Shown here in pieces: positions 39,428 through 48,169 of a stretch of 48,169 bases of DNA (its first letter is position 1; every line of letters starts with the position of its first letter). This DNA is from Clostridiales bacterium (GTDB lineage: Bacteria > Bacillota > Clostridia > Oscillospirales > Oscillospiraceae). Made by a program: the position numbers and the translations under genes. Where the stretch lies: the NCBI GenBank assembly GCA_004558115.1, contig SFDT01000010.1:1-48169 (forward strand), in the 5' to 3' direction. The notes under the pieces were generated by a model that saw only the letters and a list, made by a program, of their open reading frames with translations, was not told the origin of the DNA and did not search any database.

Positions 39428-40632
39428 AAAAAGAATGTATCGCCATGCTGCTGGCCGGCGGCCAGGGCAGCAGACTGTACGTCCTGACCGGCGAAATGGC
39501 GAAGCCGGCCGTCCCCTTCGGCGGCAAGTACCGCATCATTGACTTCCCCCTGTCCAACTGCATCAATTCCGGCATCGACACCGTGGGCGTTCTGACCCAG
39601 TACCGCCCCCTGGAGCTGAACAGCTATATCGGCAGCGGCCAGCCCTGGGACCTGGACGGCTCCACCGGCGGCGTACATATCCTGCCGCCCTACCAGGGCA
39701 GCAAGGGCGGCACCTGGTACAAGGGCACCGCCAACGCCATTTATCAGAACATCGGCTTCATCGACCTGTATGATCCCGACTACGTGGTCATCCTCTCCGG
39801 CGACCATATTTATAAGATGGACTACTCCAAGATGGTGGCGCGCCACAAGGCGGCCGGCGCCGCCTGCACCATCTCCGTCATGGAGGTGCCCTGGTCCGAG
39901 GCCTCCCGCTTCGGCATCATGGCGGTGGACGGCAATGACATGATCACCGAGTTCGCCGAAAAGCCCAAGGAGCCCAAGAGCAACCTGGCGTCCATGGGCA
40001 TTTACGTGTTCTCCTGGAAGGCCCTGCGCCGCTACCTGACGGAGGACGAGGCTGACCCCAACTCCGAAAACGACTTCGGCAAAAACGTCATCCCCGCCAT
40101 GCTGAATAACGGCGAGCGGATGGCCGCCTACCGCTTCGAGGGCTATTGGAAGGACGTGGGCACCCTGGAGTCTCTGTGGGACGCCAATATGGATATGCTC
40201 TCTCCCGAGTCCGGCCTGGACCTGCTGGATGAGACCTGGCCCATTTACGCCCGTTCCGTCAACGCGCCGCCTGCCTTCCTGGGTAGCGACTCCCAGGTGC
40301 ACCACAGCGCCTTCAACCGCGGCAGCATCCTGGAGGGCACCGTGGAAAACTCCGTCCTGGCCCCCAATGTAGTGGTGGGCAAGGGCGCCCGGGTCAGCTA
40401 TTCCGTCCTGATGCCCGGCACCGTGGTCAAGCCCGGCGCCGTGGTGGAATACGCCATCCTGGGCGAGAACTGCTCCATCGGTGAAAACTGCCACGTGGGC
40501 GGCACACCGGAGGAGACGGCGCCCGCTTCCTGGGGACTGACAGTCCTGGCTCCCAACTGCTCTCTGGCGGAGGGGAAAGAGGTCCGGCCCGGCATTATGC
40601 TGGACCGCAACGGTGAGGAGGTGTCCAAATGA
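39424..40632 (+). CDS. glgC: Glucose-1-phosphate adenylyltransferase
   Basis: A 402-residue ADP-glucose pyrophosphorylase, the committed step of glycogen synthesis. LLAGGQGSRLYVLT is the nucleotide loop, KPAVPFGGKYRIIDFPLSNC holds substrate contacts, SGDHIYKMDY is the catalytic Asp region, and FAEKPKEPKSN binds glucose phosphate. A left-handed beta-helix with hexapeptide repeats fills the C-terminus. It overlaps both neighbours by ATGA junctions, so glgB, glgC and glgD are translationally coupled. It probably works with GlgD as a heterotetramer. Confidence 0.96.
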   Translation: MKKECIAMLLAGGQGSRLYVLTGEMAKPAVPFGGKYRIIDFPLSNCINSGIDTVGVLTQYRPLELNSYIGSGQPWDLDGSTGGVHILPPYQGSKGGTWYKGTANAIYQNIGFIDLYDPDYVVILSGDHIYKMDYSKMVARHKAAGAACTISVMEVPWSEASRFGIMAVDGNDMITEFAEKPKEPKSNLASMGIYVFSWKALRRYLTEDEADPNSENDFGKNVIPAMLNNGERMAAYRFEGYWKDVGTLESLWDANMDMLSPESGLDLLDETWPIYARSVNAPPAFLGSDSQVHHSAFNRGSILEGTVENSVLAPNVVVGKGARVSYSVLMPGTVVKPGAVVEYAILGENCSIGENCHVGGTPEETAPASWGLTVLAPNCSLAEGKEVRPGIMLDRNGEEVSK

Positions 40633-41741
40633 ACGGACTGCATGGTATCATCTTTTCTTATGAAAAGCGCAACGACCTGCGGGAGCTGAGTGAGATCCGC
40701 TCCGCGGCGTCCATTCCCTTCGGCGGACGGTACCGGGCGGTGGACTTTGCCTTGTCCAACCTGGTGAACGCCGGCAGCACGGATGTGGGCGTGGTGCTCC
40801 ATGGCCGCTATCAGAGCATGGTGGACCACCTGGGCACCGGCAAGGCGTGGGACCTGTCCCGTAAGCGGGGCGGTCTGCGGCTGCTGCCTCCCTTCAATTA
40901 TCAAAAGGACTGGGGCGTCATGCCCTTCCGCGGCAAGGTGGAGGCTCTGGCCGGTGTGCGCAGCTATCTGGACACCATCCGGCAGGAGTACGTGGCCATG
41001 ATGGACGGCGACCTGGTGGTGAACCTGCCTCTGGCGGACGTTTATGAAAACCACATCAAGTCCGGCGCCGACATCACCGTGGTCTGCGGCAACGACAGTT
41101 TTGCCACCGCTGACGGTACATATTATGAAAAGGACGCCGACGGCCGTATCACCGAGGTCCTTTACAACATGAACAAGCCCCGGGGCTACCGGGGCCTGGA
41201 GGTGTACATCGTCTCCACCGCCCTGCTGAAGGAGCTGGTGGACGAGTGCACTGCCAAGGACCAGTTCAGCTGGCGCCGGGATGTGCTGCGGGCCAAGAAG
41301 GACACGCTGAATATCCGCTGCTACATCTGGAAGGGCTTTGCCGCCCAGATCCGCTCCGTGCAGGAGTATTATGACCGCAGCATGCAGCTGCTGGACCCCG
41401 CCATCCGTGCGGAGTTGTTCTGCCCTGAGCGTCCCATCCGGGCCAAGGGCGCGGACAAGTCCTCCACCTACGTCAGCGACAGCGGCCGCTGCGTCAACTC
41501 CCTGGTGGCCGAGGGCTGCCGCATTGAGGGCGTAGTGGAAAACTCCATCCTGTTCCCCGGCGTGGTGGTGGAGGAGGGCGCTGTTGTCCGCAACTGCGTT
41601 CTGTTCAAGGAGGACATCGTCCGCCGCAACGCCCAGCTGGCCTACATCATCGCCGACAAGGACGTGGAGGTGCTGGAGAACCGGACCCTGATGGGTCACG
41701 CCACGTACCCCATCGTGCTGGCCAAGGGCAGCATTGTGTAA
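40629..41741 (+). CDS. glgD: Glucose-1-phosphate adenylyltransferase regulatory subunit
   Basis: A 370-residue GlgC paralogue typical of Firmicutes. It keeps the fold (IPFGGRYRAVDFALSNLVNAG, MMDGDLVVNLP, beta-helix C-terminus), but the N-terminal ATP loop is altered to IIFSYEKRNDL and lacks the Gly-rich pattern, so it is inactive by itself and raises GlgC activity. The ATGA overlap with glgC supports a fixed subunit ratio. A hairpin follows the stop. Confidence 0.94.
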   Translation: MNGLHGIIFSYEKRNDLRELSEIRSAASIPFGGRYRAVDFALSNLVNAGSTDVGVVLHGRYQSMVDHLGTGKAWDLSRKRGGLRLLPPFNYQKDWGVMPFRGKVEALAGVRSYLDTIRQEYVAMMDGDLVVNLPLADVYENHIKSGADITVVCGNDSFATADGTYYEKDADGRITEVLYNMNKPRGYRGLEVYIVSTALLKELVDECTAKDQFSWRRDVLRAKKDTLNIRCYIWKGFAAQIRSVQEYYDRSMQLLDPAIRAELFCPERPIRAKGADKSSTYVSDSGRCVNSLVAEGCRIEGVVENSILFPGVVVEEGAVVRNCVLFKEDIVRRNAQLAYIIADKDVEVLENRTLMGHATYPIVLAKGSIV

Positions 41742-41748
41742 AGCCTGA

Positions 41749-41775
41749 AAAGGGGGGACCGTCCGTCCCCCCTTT
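41749..41775 (+). terminator. Weak hairpin between glgD and glgA
   Basis: An 11-bp stem rich in G and C (41749-41759 with 41765-41775) is followed by no T beyond the three in the stem itself. It may reduce transcription partly or stabilise the upstream message, rather than stop the operon. Confidence 0.5.
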
Positions 41776-41832
41776 GTCCCGGTATTCAGGAAACCGATTA
41801 CCAAAGGAATATTGATTGAAAAGGAGTATTTT

Positions 41833-43647
41833 ATGAAGATCTTGTATGCGACCAGTGAGGCTGTGCCCTTCTGCAAAACCGGCGGACTGGCCGACGTGGC
41901 CGGCTCCCTGCCTCCCGCCCTGGCCGCCGAAGGCGCCCAGGTGGCTGTGATCCTGCCCATGTACCAGAAGGTGAAGGAGAAGTTCGGCGACCAGCTGAAT
42001 TTCCTGTGCTACGACTATGTGGACCTGGCCTGGCGCCACTGCTACTGCGGCCTGTTCTCTCTGGAGCAGGACGGCGTCACCTGGTACTTTGTGGACAATG
42101 AGCAGTATTTCAACCGCCCCGACCTGTACGGCTACACGGATGACGGCGAGCGTTTCGGCTTCTTCTCCCGGGCGGTGGTGCGGATGCTGCCCCACCTGGC
42201 CTTCTGGCCTGATGTGATCCACTGCAACGACTGGCAGACCGCCCTGGTGCCCATCTACCTGAAGGATGACGGCGTCCGGGAGGAGCAGTACCGCTCCATC
42301 AAGACCACTCTGACCATCCATAACATCGAGTACCAGGGCCGTTACGGCCAGGGTACCCTGGGCGACCTGTTCGGCCTGGACCACGGCTGGGCAGAAGACG
42401 GCACCATCATGATGGACGGCGACGTGAACCTGCTCAAGGGCGCCATTTTGTGCGCCGACGCGGTGAACGCCGTGTCTCCCACCTATGCCAACGAGCTGAA
42501 AATGGCCTATTTTGCCCACCGGCTGGACGGCATCATGCGCCAGTGCGGCTATAAGCTCTCCGGTGTGCTCAACGGCATCGACATGAAGCGCTACGACCCC
42601 GCCAATGACGAACACATCGCCGCCCGCTTCTCCGTGGCGGACATGGCCGGCAAGTCCGTGGACAAGGCGGAGCTGCAAAAGCTCATGGGGCTGCGGCAGG
42701 ACCCCAACGTGCCCATCGTGGGCATTGTGTCCAGACTGGTGTCCCACAAGGGTTTGGACTTGATTTGTGAGGTTCTTCATGATATGATGGAACTCCCGTT
42801 GCAGCTGGTGGTGCTGGGCAAGGGTGATCAGAAGTACGAGGAGTTCTTCCACTGGGCCGCCCAGCAGTATCACGGCCGCATGGCCGTCCGGCTGGATTAC
42901 AACGAGAGCCTGTCCATGGCCATCTACTCCGGCGCCGATCTGTTCCTGATGCCTTCCAAGAGTGAGCCCTGCGGTCTCAGCCAGATGATCGCCATGCGCT
43001 ACGGCGCCGTGCCCATCGTCCGGGAGACCGGCGGACTGAAGGATACCGTCCAGCCCTACGAGGCCTGGAGAGACGCCGGCAACGGCTTCACCTTTGCCAA
43101 CTATTCCAGCGGCGATATGCTCCATGTCATCCGGGAGGCCGTGTACCTGTACAAGGACTATCCCGATGCCTTTGCCCGCCTGCGCCGCCGGGGCATGGAG
43201 TGCGACTTCAGCTGGGGCCGCAGCGCCAAGGAGTACCTGCGCATCTACGCCGGCATCACCGGCCAGGCCTGGCCTCCCGTGGAGGAGGCTGCTCCGGTGG
43301 AGGAAGCCGCGCCTGCGGAGGAGGCTGCTCCCGTGCAGGAGGCTCCCGCTGCGGAGCCCGCCCCTGTGGAGGAAGCCCCTGCCGTGGAGGCCGCTCCCGT
43401 CCAGGAGCCCGCACCCGCTGTCGAGGAGCCTGCCCCCGCGCAGGAGCCGGTGAAAAAGCCCCGGGCCCGGAAGGCTGCCGCCAAGAAGCCTGCCGCCAAA
43501 GCAGAGGAGAAGGCCGCCGAGGCCGCGGAGAAAAAGCCCGCGGCAAAGAAGACCGCCGCCAAAAAGCCTGCGGCAAAGAAGACCGCCGCCAAAAAGCCGG
43601 CTGCCAAGAAAACTGCCGCCAAAAAGACTGAGGAAAAGGCGGAGTAA
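41833..43647 (+). CDS. glgA: Glycogen synthase with a long acidic/histone-H1-like tail
   Basis: A 604-residue enzyme; normal GlgA has about 480. Residues 1-480 are the GT5 glucosyltransferase using ADP-glucose: FCKTGGLADVAGSLP is the nucleotide-sugar loop (Lys-x-Gly-Gly), DVIHCNDWQTALVP and VLNGIDMKRYDP follow, and MPSKSEPCGLSQMIAMRYG is the donor-site Glu motif. From about 482 to 539 the chain is Pro/Ala/Glu/Val only. From 540 to 604 it is Lys/Ala/Pro, with repeats of PAAKKTAAKK like histone H1 tails. Both parts should be disordered and oppositely charged. AAAGGAG precedes the ATG. The tail is in frame with normal codon use, not a read-through artefact. Confidence 0.95.
   Translation: MKILYATSEAVPFCKTGGLADVAGSLPPALAAEGAQVAVILPMYQKVKEKFGDQLNFLCYDYVDLAWRHCYCGLFSLEQDGVTWYFVDNEQYFNRPDLYGYTDDGERFGFFSRAVVRMLPHLAFWPDVIHCNDWQTALVPIYLKDDGVREEQYRSIKTTLTIHNIEYQGRYGQGTLGDLFGLDHGWAEDGTIMMDGDVNLLKGAILCADAVNAVSPTYANELKMAYFAHRLDGIMRQCGYKLSGVLNGIDMKRYDPANDEHIAARFSVADMAGKSVDKAELQKLMGLRQDPNVPIVGIVSRLVSHKGLDLICEVLHDMMELPLQLVVLGKGDQKYEEFFHWAAQQYHGRMAVRLDYNESLSMAIYSGADLFLMPSKSEPCGLSQMIAMRYGAVPIVRETGGLKDTVQPYEAWRDAGNGFTFANYSSGDMLHVIREAVYLYKDYPDAFARLRRRGMECDFSWGRSAKEYLRIYAGITGQAWPPVEEAAPVEEAAPAEEAAPVQEAPAAEPAPVEEAPAVEAAPVQEPAPAVEEPAPAQEPVKKPRARKAAAKKPAAKAEEKAAEAAEKKPAAKKTAAKKPAAKKTAAKKPAAKKTAAKKTEEKAE
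43546..43635. repeat. 30-bp tandem repeats encoding Lys/Ala-rich tail
   Basis: About three head-to-tail copies of a 30-base unit (Pro-Ala-Ala-Lys-Lys-Thr-Ala-Ala-Lys-Lys) lie at the 3' end of glgA. Frame is kept if a unit is lost or gained, so length may vary between strains. Confidence 0.7.
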
Positions 43648-43664
43648 ATAAACCAAGGCAAAAA

Positions 43665-43684
43665 GGGGCCGCTTCGGCGGCCCC
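43665..43684 (+). other. Hairpin without T-tract between glgA and glgP
   Basis: GGGGCCGC and GCGGCCCC pair around a TTCG tetraloop, a very stable form. No T-run follows, so it is more likely a message-stabilising or processing element than a terminator. The 106-base gap otherwise holds only the glgP ribosome site. Confidence 0.6.
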
Positions 43685-43753
43685 ATAGAAAGAGACCACA
43701 AAGAAAGGGCCCGCCGCGAAGGGAAAGAAGGATGCGGCGGAGTAAGGGAAACT

Positions 43754-46180
<2,427 letters not shown>

Positions 46181-46185
46181 GCCGT

Positions 46186-46225
46186 AAAAAAGCCAGGCGG
46201 AGCAAACTGCTTCGCCTGGCTTTTT
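46186..46225 (+). terminator. Terminator of the glycogen operon
   Basis: AAAAAGCCAGGCG pairs with CGCCTGGCTTTTT (46187-46199 with 46213-46225), with extra pairing inside, 6 bases after the glgP stop. Confidence 0.92.
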
Positions 46226-46243
46226 GTAGGGCTGTCCGCTGAA

Positions 46244-46281
46244 AAAACAAAGAAGGACAGGCTTGTCCCCTGTCCTTCTTT
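46244..46281 (-). terminator. Terminator of the Xre regulator gene
   Basis: A 13-bp stem (46249-46261 with 46269-46281) is followed on the minus strand by a T-rich tract and starts inside the gene's stop codon. Confidence 0.8.
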
Positions 46282-46487
46282 CAGCGTTCTTTGCTGAGCC
46301 CCAGCAGGTAATCGGTGGATACCCCGTAATACTTGCTCAGCGTAATCAAATGGTGGATCGGCAGCTCATTGGCACCGCGCTCATAGCGTGCGTACATCGT
46401 TTGGGAAGTCCCCAGAACTTCAGCGATCTGCGTCTGTGTCTTGTCGGCGTCTTCCCGCAGATCTCGTAGGATGCGTACGTAATCCAT
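46281..46487 (-). CDS. Small Xre-family helix-turn-helix regulator
   Basis: A 68-residue protein made of one lambda-repressor-like five-helix domain. The recognition region reads TQTQIAEVLGTSQTMYARYE and is followed by the usual INELPIHHLITLSKYYGVSTDYLLG-like pattern (here ANELPIHHLI, YYGVSTDYLL). There is no extra effector domain. The ATG at 46487 is preferred; a GTG at 46496 would add three residues. An AT-rich gap with repeated sites lies upstream, and the helicase gene is divergent, so autoregulation is possible. Nothing shows it belongs to a mobile element. Confidence 0.88.
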   Translation of the reverse strand: MDYVRILRDLREDADKTQTQIAEVLGTSQTMYARYERGANELPIHHLITLSKYYGVSTDYLLGLSKER

Positions 46488-46570
46488 TCCGTTCACTTCT
46501 CATCCCCCCGTGGCAAGGCCGTGATTACTTTCAAAAACAATTTAGCATAAAATTGCGAATCGGCGGGAAC

Positions 46571-46600
46571 AAAATACACAATTTTACTATAAATAGACAA
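46571..46600 (-). promoter_or_regulatory. Candidate promoter of the Xre gene
   Basis: On the minus strand, TTGTCT (46600-46595) and TATTTT (46576-46571) are 18 bases apart, about 85 bases before the start. Confidence 0.4.
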
Positions 46601-46651
46601 CAAATTTACTGAAAAATAGGAAAATATTGGCGATTTGACAAAATTTTTACT
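46581..46651. repeat. Three TTTACT-type direct repeats in an AT-rich gap
   Basis: ATTTTACT (46581-46588), AATTTACT (46603-46610) and TTTTTACT (46644-46651) occur in the same direction within the most AT-rich part of the window. They overlap the candidate Xre promoter and may be operator sites. The gap at 46488-46819 holds no further gene. Confidence 0.45.
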
Positions 46652-46727
46652 AAAACTGTAACATTCTGGCGGGTTTTAACACGAAAGGCTTTTTTACCGG
46701 CATAAAAGCGGGAATTTGCGGGGGCAC

Positions 46728-46756
46728 TTTACAATGTGTTCTTTTGCGGATATAAT
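46728..46756 (+). promoter_or_regulatory. Sigma-A promoter of the DEAD-box helicase gene
   Basis: TTTACA (46728-46733) and a perfect TATAAT (46751-46756) are 17 bases apart. The leader is about 55 bases and AT-rich, as is common for cold-induced helicase genes, though induction is not shown. Confidence 0.85.
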
Positions 46757-46819
46757 ACTGGTATTATGGATGATTCCGTGTATTTATAAAATGAGAGCGT
46801 AAAAAAAGAGGAACAGAGT

Positions 46820-47980
46820 ATGGAATATACACAAGGCGTCCGGTTTGACAGTCTGGGGCTGTCGCCGGAGATCATGCGCGCCATCGGGCAGCGCGATATC
46901 CAGGTATCCACGCCGGTCCAGGCGGGCTGTATCCCGCCCATGATGGACTGGCAGGATGTCATTGCCAAGGCGCCCACCGGCACTGGAAAGACCTTTGCCT
47001 ACGGCATTCCCATCGTGGAGCATGTGGACCCGGAGGATGAGAGCGTCCAGGCGGTCATCCTGGCGCCCACCCGGGAGCTGGCCATCCAGATCACCGATGA
47101 GATCCGGATGCTGTCCACCTTCAAGCCCGGCGTCCGCTGCGTGTGCCTGTACGGCGGCCAGCCCATCGGAAAGCAGATCGACATGCTGAAAAAGCGGCCC
47201 CAGATCGTGGTGGCCACCCCCGGCCGCCTGTCGGACCATATGAAGCGCCGCACCGTCCGGGTGGAGACCGCCCAGACCGTGGTGCTGGACGAGGCGGACC
47301 GGATGCTGGACATGGGCTTTATCCACGATGTGACCCGCCTGCTGGACCGCATGAACAAGCGGAAGAACCTGGGCTTGTTCTCCGCCACCATCTCCCGGGA
47401 GGTCATGGACATCGCCTGGGTGTATCAGCGGGACGCGGCGGAGATCACCGTCCGGGAGGACGAGCAGAACAAGCCGGACATCAAACAGTTCCGTATGGAA
47501 GTGGCCCAGAACGAAAAGGCCGATGCCATCGCCCGCATCCTGGAGGAGACGGGCTTTGACCGCTGCATGGCCTTCTGCAACACCAAGGGCTCCACGGAGC
47601 GCATCACGAAATTTTTGCAGATGCAGGGCGTGGATGCCCAGTGCATCCACGGCGACATCCCCCAAAAGCGCCGGGAGCAGGTGATGGACCTGTTCCGCCA
47701 GGGAAAGCTGCGGGTGTTCGTGTCCACGGATGTGGCCGCCCGGGGCATTGACGTGGACGATGTGGACATCGTGTTCAACTGCGATGTGCCCGATGAGAAC
47801 CAGGACTATGTCCACCGTATCGGCCGCACGGGCCGCGCCAAACGCCAGGGGGTGGCGGTGACCTTCATTGCCGACTATCCCTCCAAAATGCGCATTGACG
47901 ACATTGCCCAGAAGACCCGCAACGAGATCACACCGGTGAAATTCGGGCCCGACGGCAAGCTGATGGTGGTGGAATCCTAA
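46820..47980 (+). CDS. DEAD-box RNA helicase
   Basis: A 386-residue ATP-dependent RNA helicase with the two RecA-like cores only. The Q motif is followed by motif I APTGTGKT, Ia APTRELAIQ, VATPGRLSDH, motif II VLDEADRMLDMGF and motif III FSATIS in core 1. CNTKGSTERI, VSTDVAARGIDVDDV and HRIGRTGRAKR form motifs IV-VI in core 2. There is no long basic C-terminal tail as in CshA or RhlE, so it is a minimal form. It probably unwinds RNA in ribosome assembly or decay. GAGGAAC precedes the ATG. Confidence 0.95.
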   Translation: MEYTQGVRFDSLGLSPEIMRAIGQRDIQVSTPVQAGCIPPMMDWQDVIAKAPTGTGKTFAYGIPIVEHVDPEDESVQAVILAPTRELAIQITDEIRMLSTFKPGVRCVCLYGGQPIGKQIDMLKKRPQIVVATPGRLSDHMKRRTVRVETAQTVVLDEADRMLDMGFIHDVTRLLDRMNKRKNLGLFSATISREVMDIAWVYQRDAAEITVREDEQNKPDIKQFRMEVAQNEKADAIARILEETGFDRCMAFCNTKGSTERITKFLQMQGVDAQCIHGDIPQKRREQVMDLFRQGKLRVFVSTDVAARGIDVDDVDIVFNCDVPDENQDYVHRIGRTGRAKRQGVAVTFIADYPSKMRIDDIAQKTRNEITPVKFGPDGKLMVVES

Positions 47981-48002
47981 AAACCTCAGCGGCTGTAAAG
48001 GA

Positions 48003-48050
48003 AACGCCCGGTCCAGGCAAAGGCCTGGACCGGACGTTGTTTTTTATTTT
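48003..48050. terminator. Terminator shared by the helicase and ABC ATPase genes
   Basis: A 16-bp stem with one mismatch (48003-48018 with 48023-48038) is followed by a T-tract on the plus strand, which overlaps the last codons of the convergent gene. Confidence 0.85.
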
Positions 48051-48169
48051 TCCAGGGGGAGGAGATTTTCCTCGGTCTCGGGGTCAAAGAGATGGATCAG
48101 GTCGCCCCGGAAGGTGAAGTGGACCTGATCGCCATAGGAAAAGCCGCCCTTGTGCTCGCTGGCCAGCTC
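48044..48169 (-). CDS. Sugar ABC transporter ATP-binding protein, C-terminal part (UgpC/MsmK-type)
   Basis: Only the last 41 codons and the TAA stop are in the window; the gene continues past the right end. The frame is open to the edge and reads GDQVHFTFRGDLIHLFDPET followed by a short acidic tail. That is the final strand pair of the TOBE domain of MalK/UgpC/MsmK ATPases, which power uptake of oligosaccharides or glycerol phosphate esters. With a glycogen operon nearby, a sugar role is reasonable. The ATPase motifs themselves are outside the window. Confidence 0.75.
   Translation of the reverse strand, partial: ELASEHKGGFSYGDQVHFTFRGDLIHLFDPETEENLLPLEK

Overview
The window is a stretch of ordinary chromosome from a GC-rich, low-oxygen member of the Firmicutes (class Clostridia), most like the Oscillospiraceae (Oscillibacter, Lawsonibacter, Dysosmobacter and relatives). 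The reasons are strong AGGAGG ribosome sites, frequent GTG and TTG starts, sigma-A promoters, a SpoVT sporulation regulator, a PerR-rubrerythrin oxidative-stress pair, an HPr with both His15 and Ser46, a GlgC/GlgD pair and a sigma factor/DUF4179 pair. This placement is inferred from gene content; no marker RNA gene is present. I found no rRNA, tRNA, CRISPR array, prophage or complete insertion sequence.

Layout. 1-6.5 kb: an aminotransferase; a nitroreductase-MtnA-small protein operon; a MarR regulator; an ECF sigma factor whose gene carries a one-base frameshift, followed by its DUF4179 membrane partner; and a cupin-HPt pair divergent from a membrane-anchored MerR/RDD regulator (6.7-8.1 kb). 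8.3-16.9 kb: one tightly packed histidine operon holding every biosynthetic step (hisZ-hisG fused, hisD, hisC, hisB, hisH, a flavin-reductase-like gene, hisA, hisF, hisIE, PHP phosphatase). 17-22 kb: a HAD phosphatase, a repeat-rich lipoprotein, perR-rubrerythrin, HPr and uvrC. 22-26.7 kb: a three-gene operon encoding a membrane methyltransferase-like protein, a GH3-family adenylating enzyme and a large membrane GAF/degenerate-GGDEF/HD-GYP protein. 26.7-37.1 kb: mostly minus strand, with an LtaS-like sulfatase and a membrane partner, two COG0523 metal GTPases, three transporters (AGCS, DAACS, TauE/SafE), SpoVT and an Asp/Glu racemase. 37.5-46.2 kb: a complete glycogen operon glgB-glgC-glgD-glgA-glgP. 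46.3-48.2 kb: a small Xre regulator, a DEAD-box helicase and the tail of a sugar ABC ATPase.

How the genes work together. The his operon is one transcription unit with overlapping or closely spaced genes and would make histidine from PRPP and ATP. The glg operon would store and release glucose as alpha-glucan. The two COG0523 GTPases form an operon that looks like metal (zinc) handling. One carries a long His-rich stretch and the other a C-terminal domain resembling YcgQ/TIGR03943 proteins, which in Bacilli belong to zinc homeostasis.

The most unusual items are: the glycogen synthase with a ~120-residue acidic then histone-H1-like tail; the methyltransferase-GH3-HD-GYP operon, which could be an undescribed signalling or surface-modification unit; the MerR-RDD membrane regulator with a 19-bp-spaced promoter; the frameshifted sigma factor under what looks like its own ECF promoter; the HisZ-HisG fusion; and the GTPase fused to a YcgQ-like domain.
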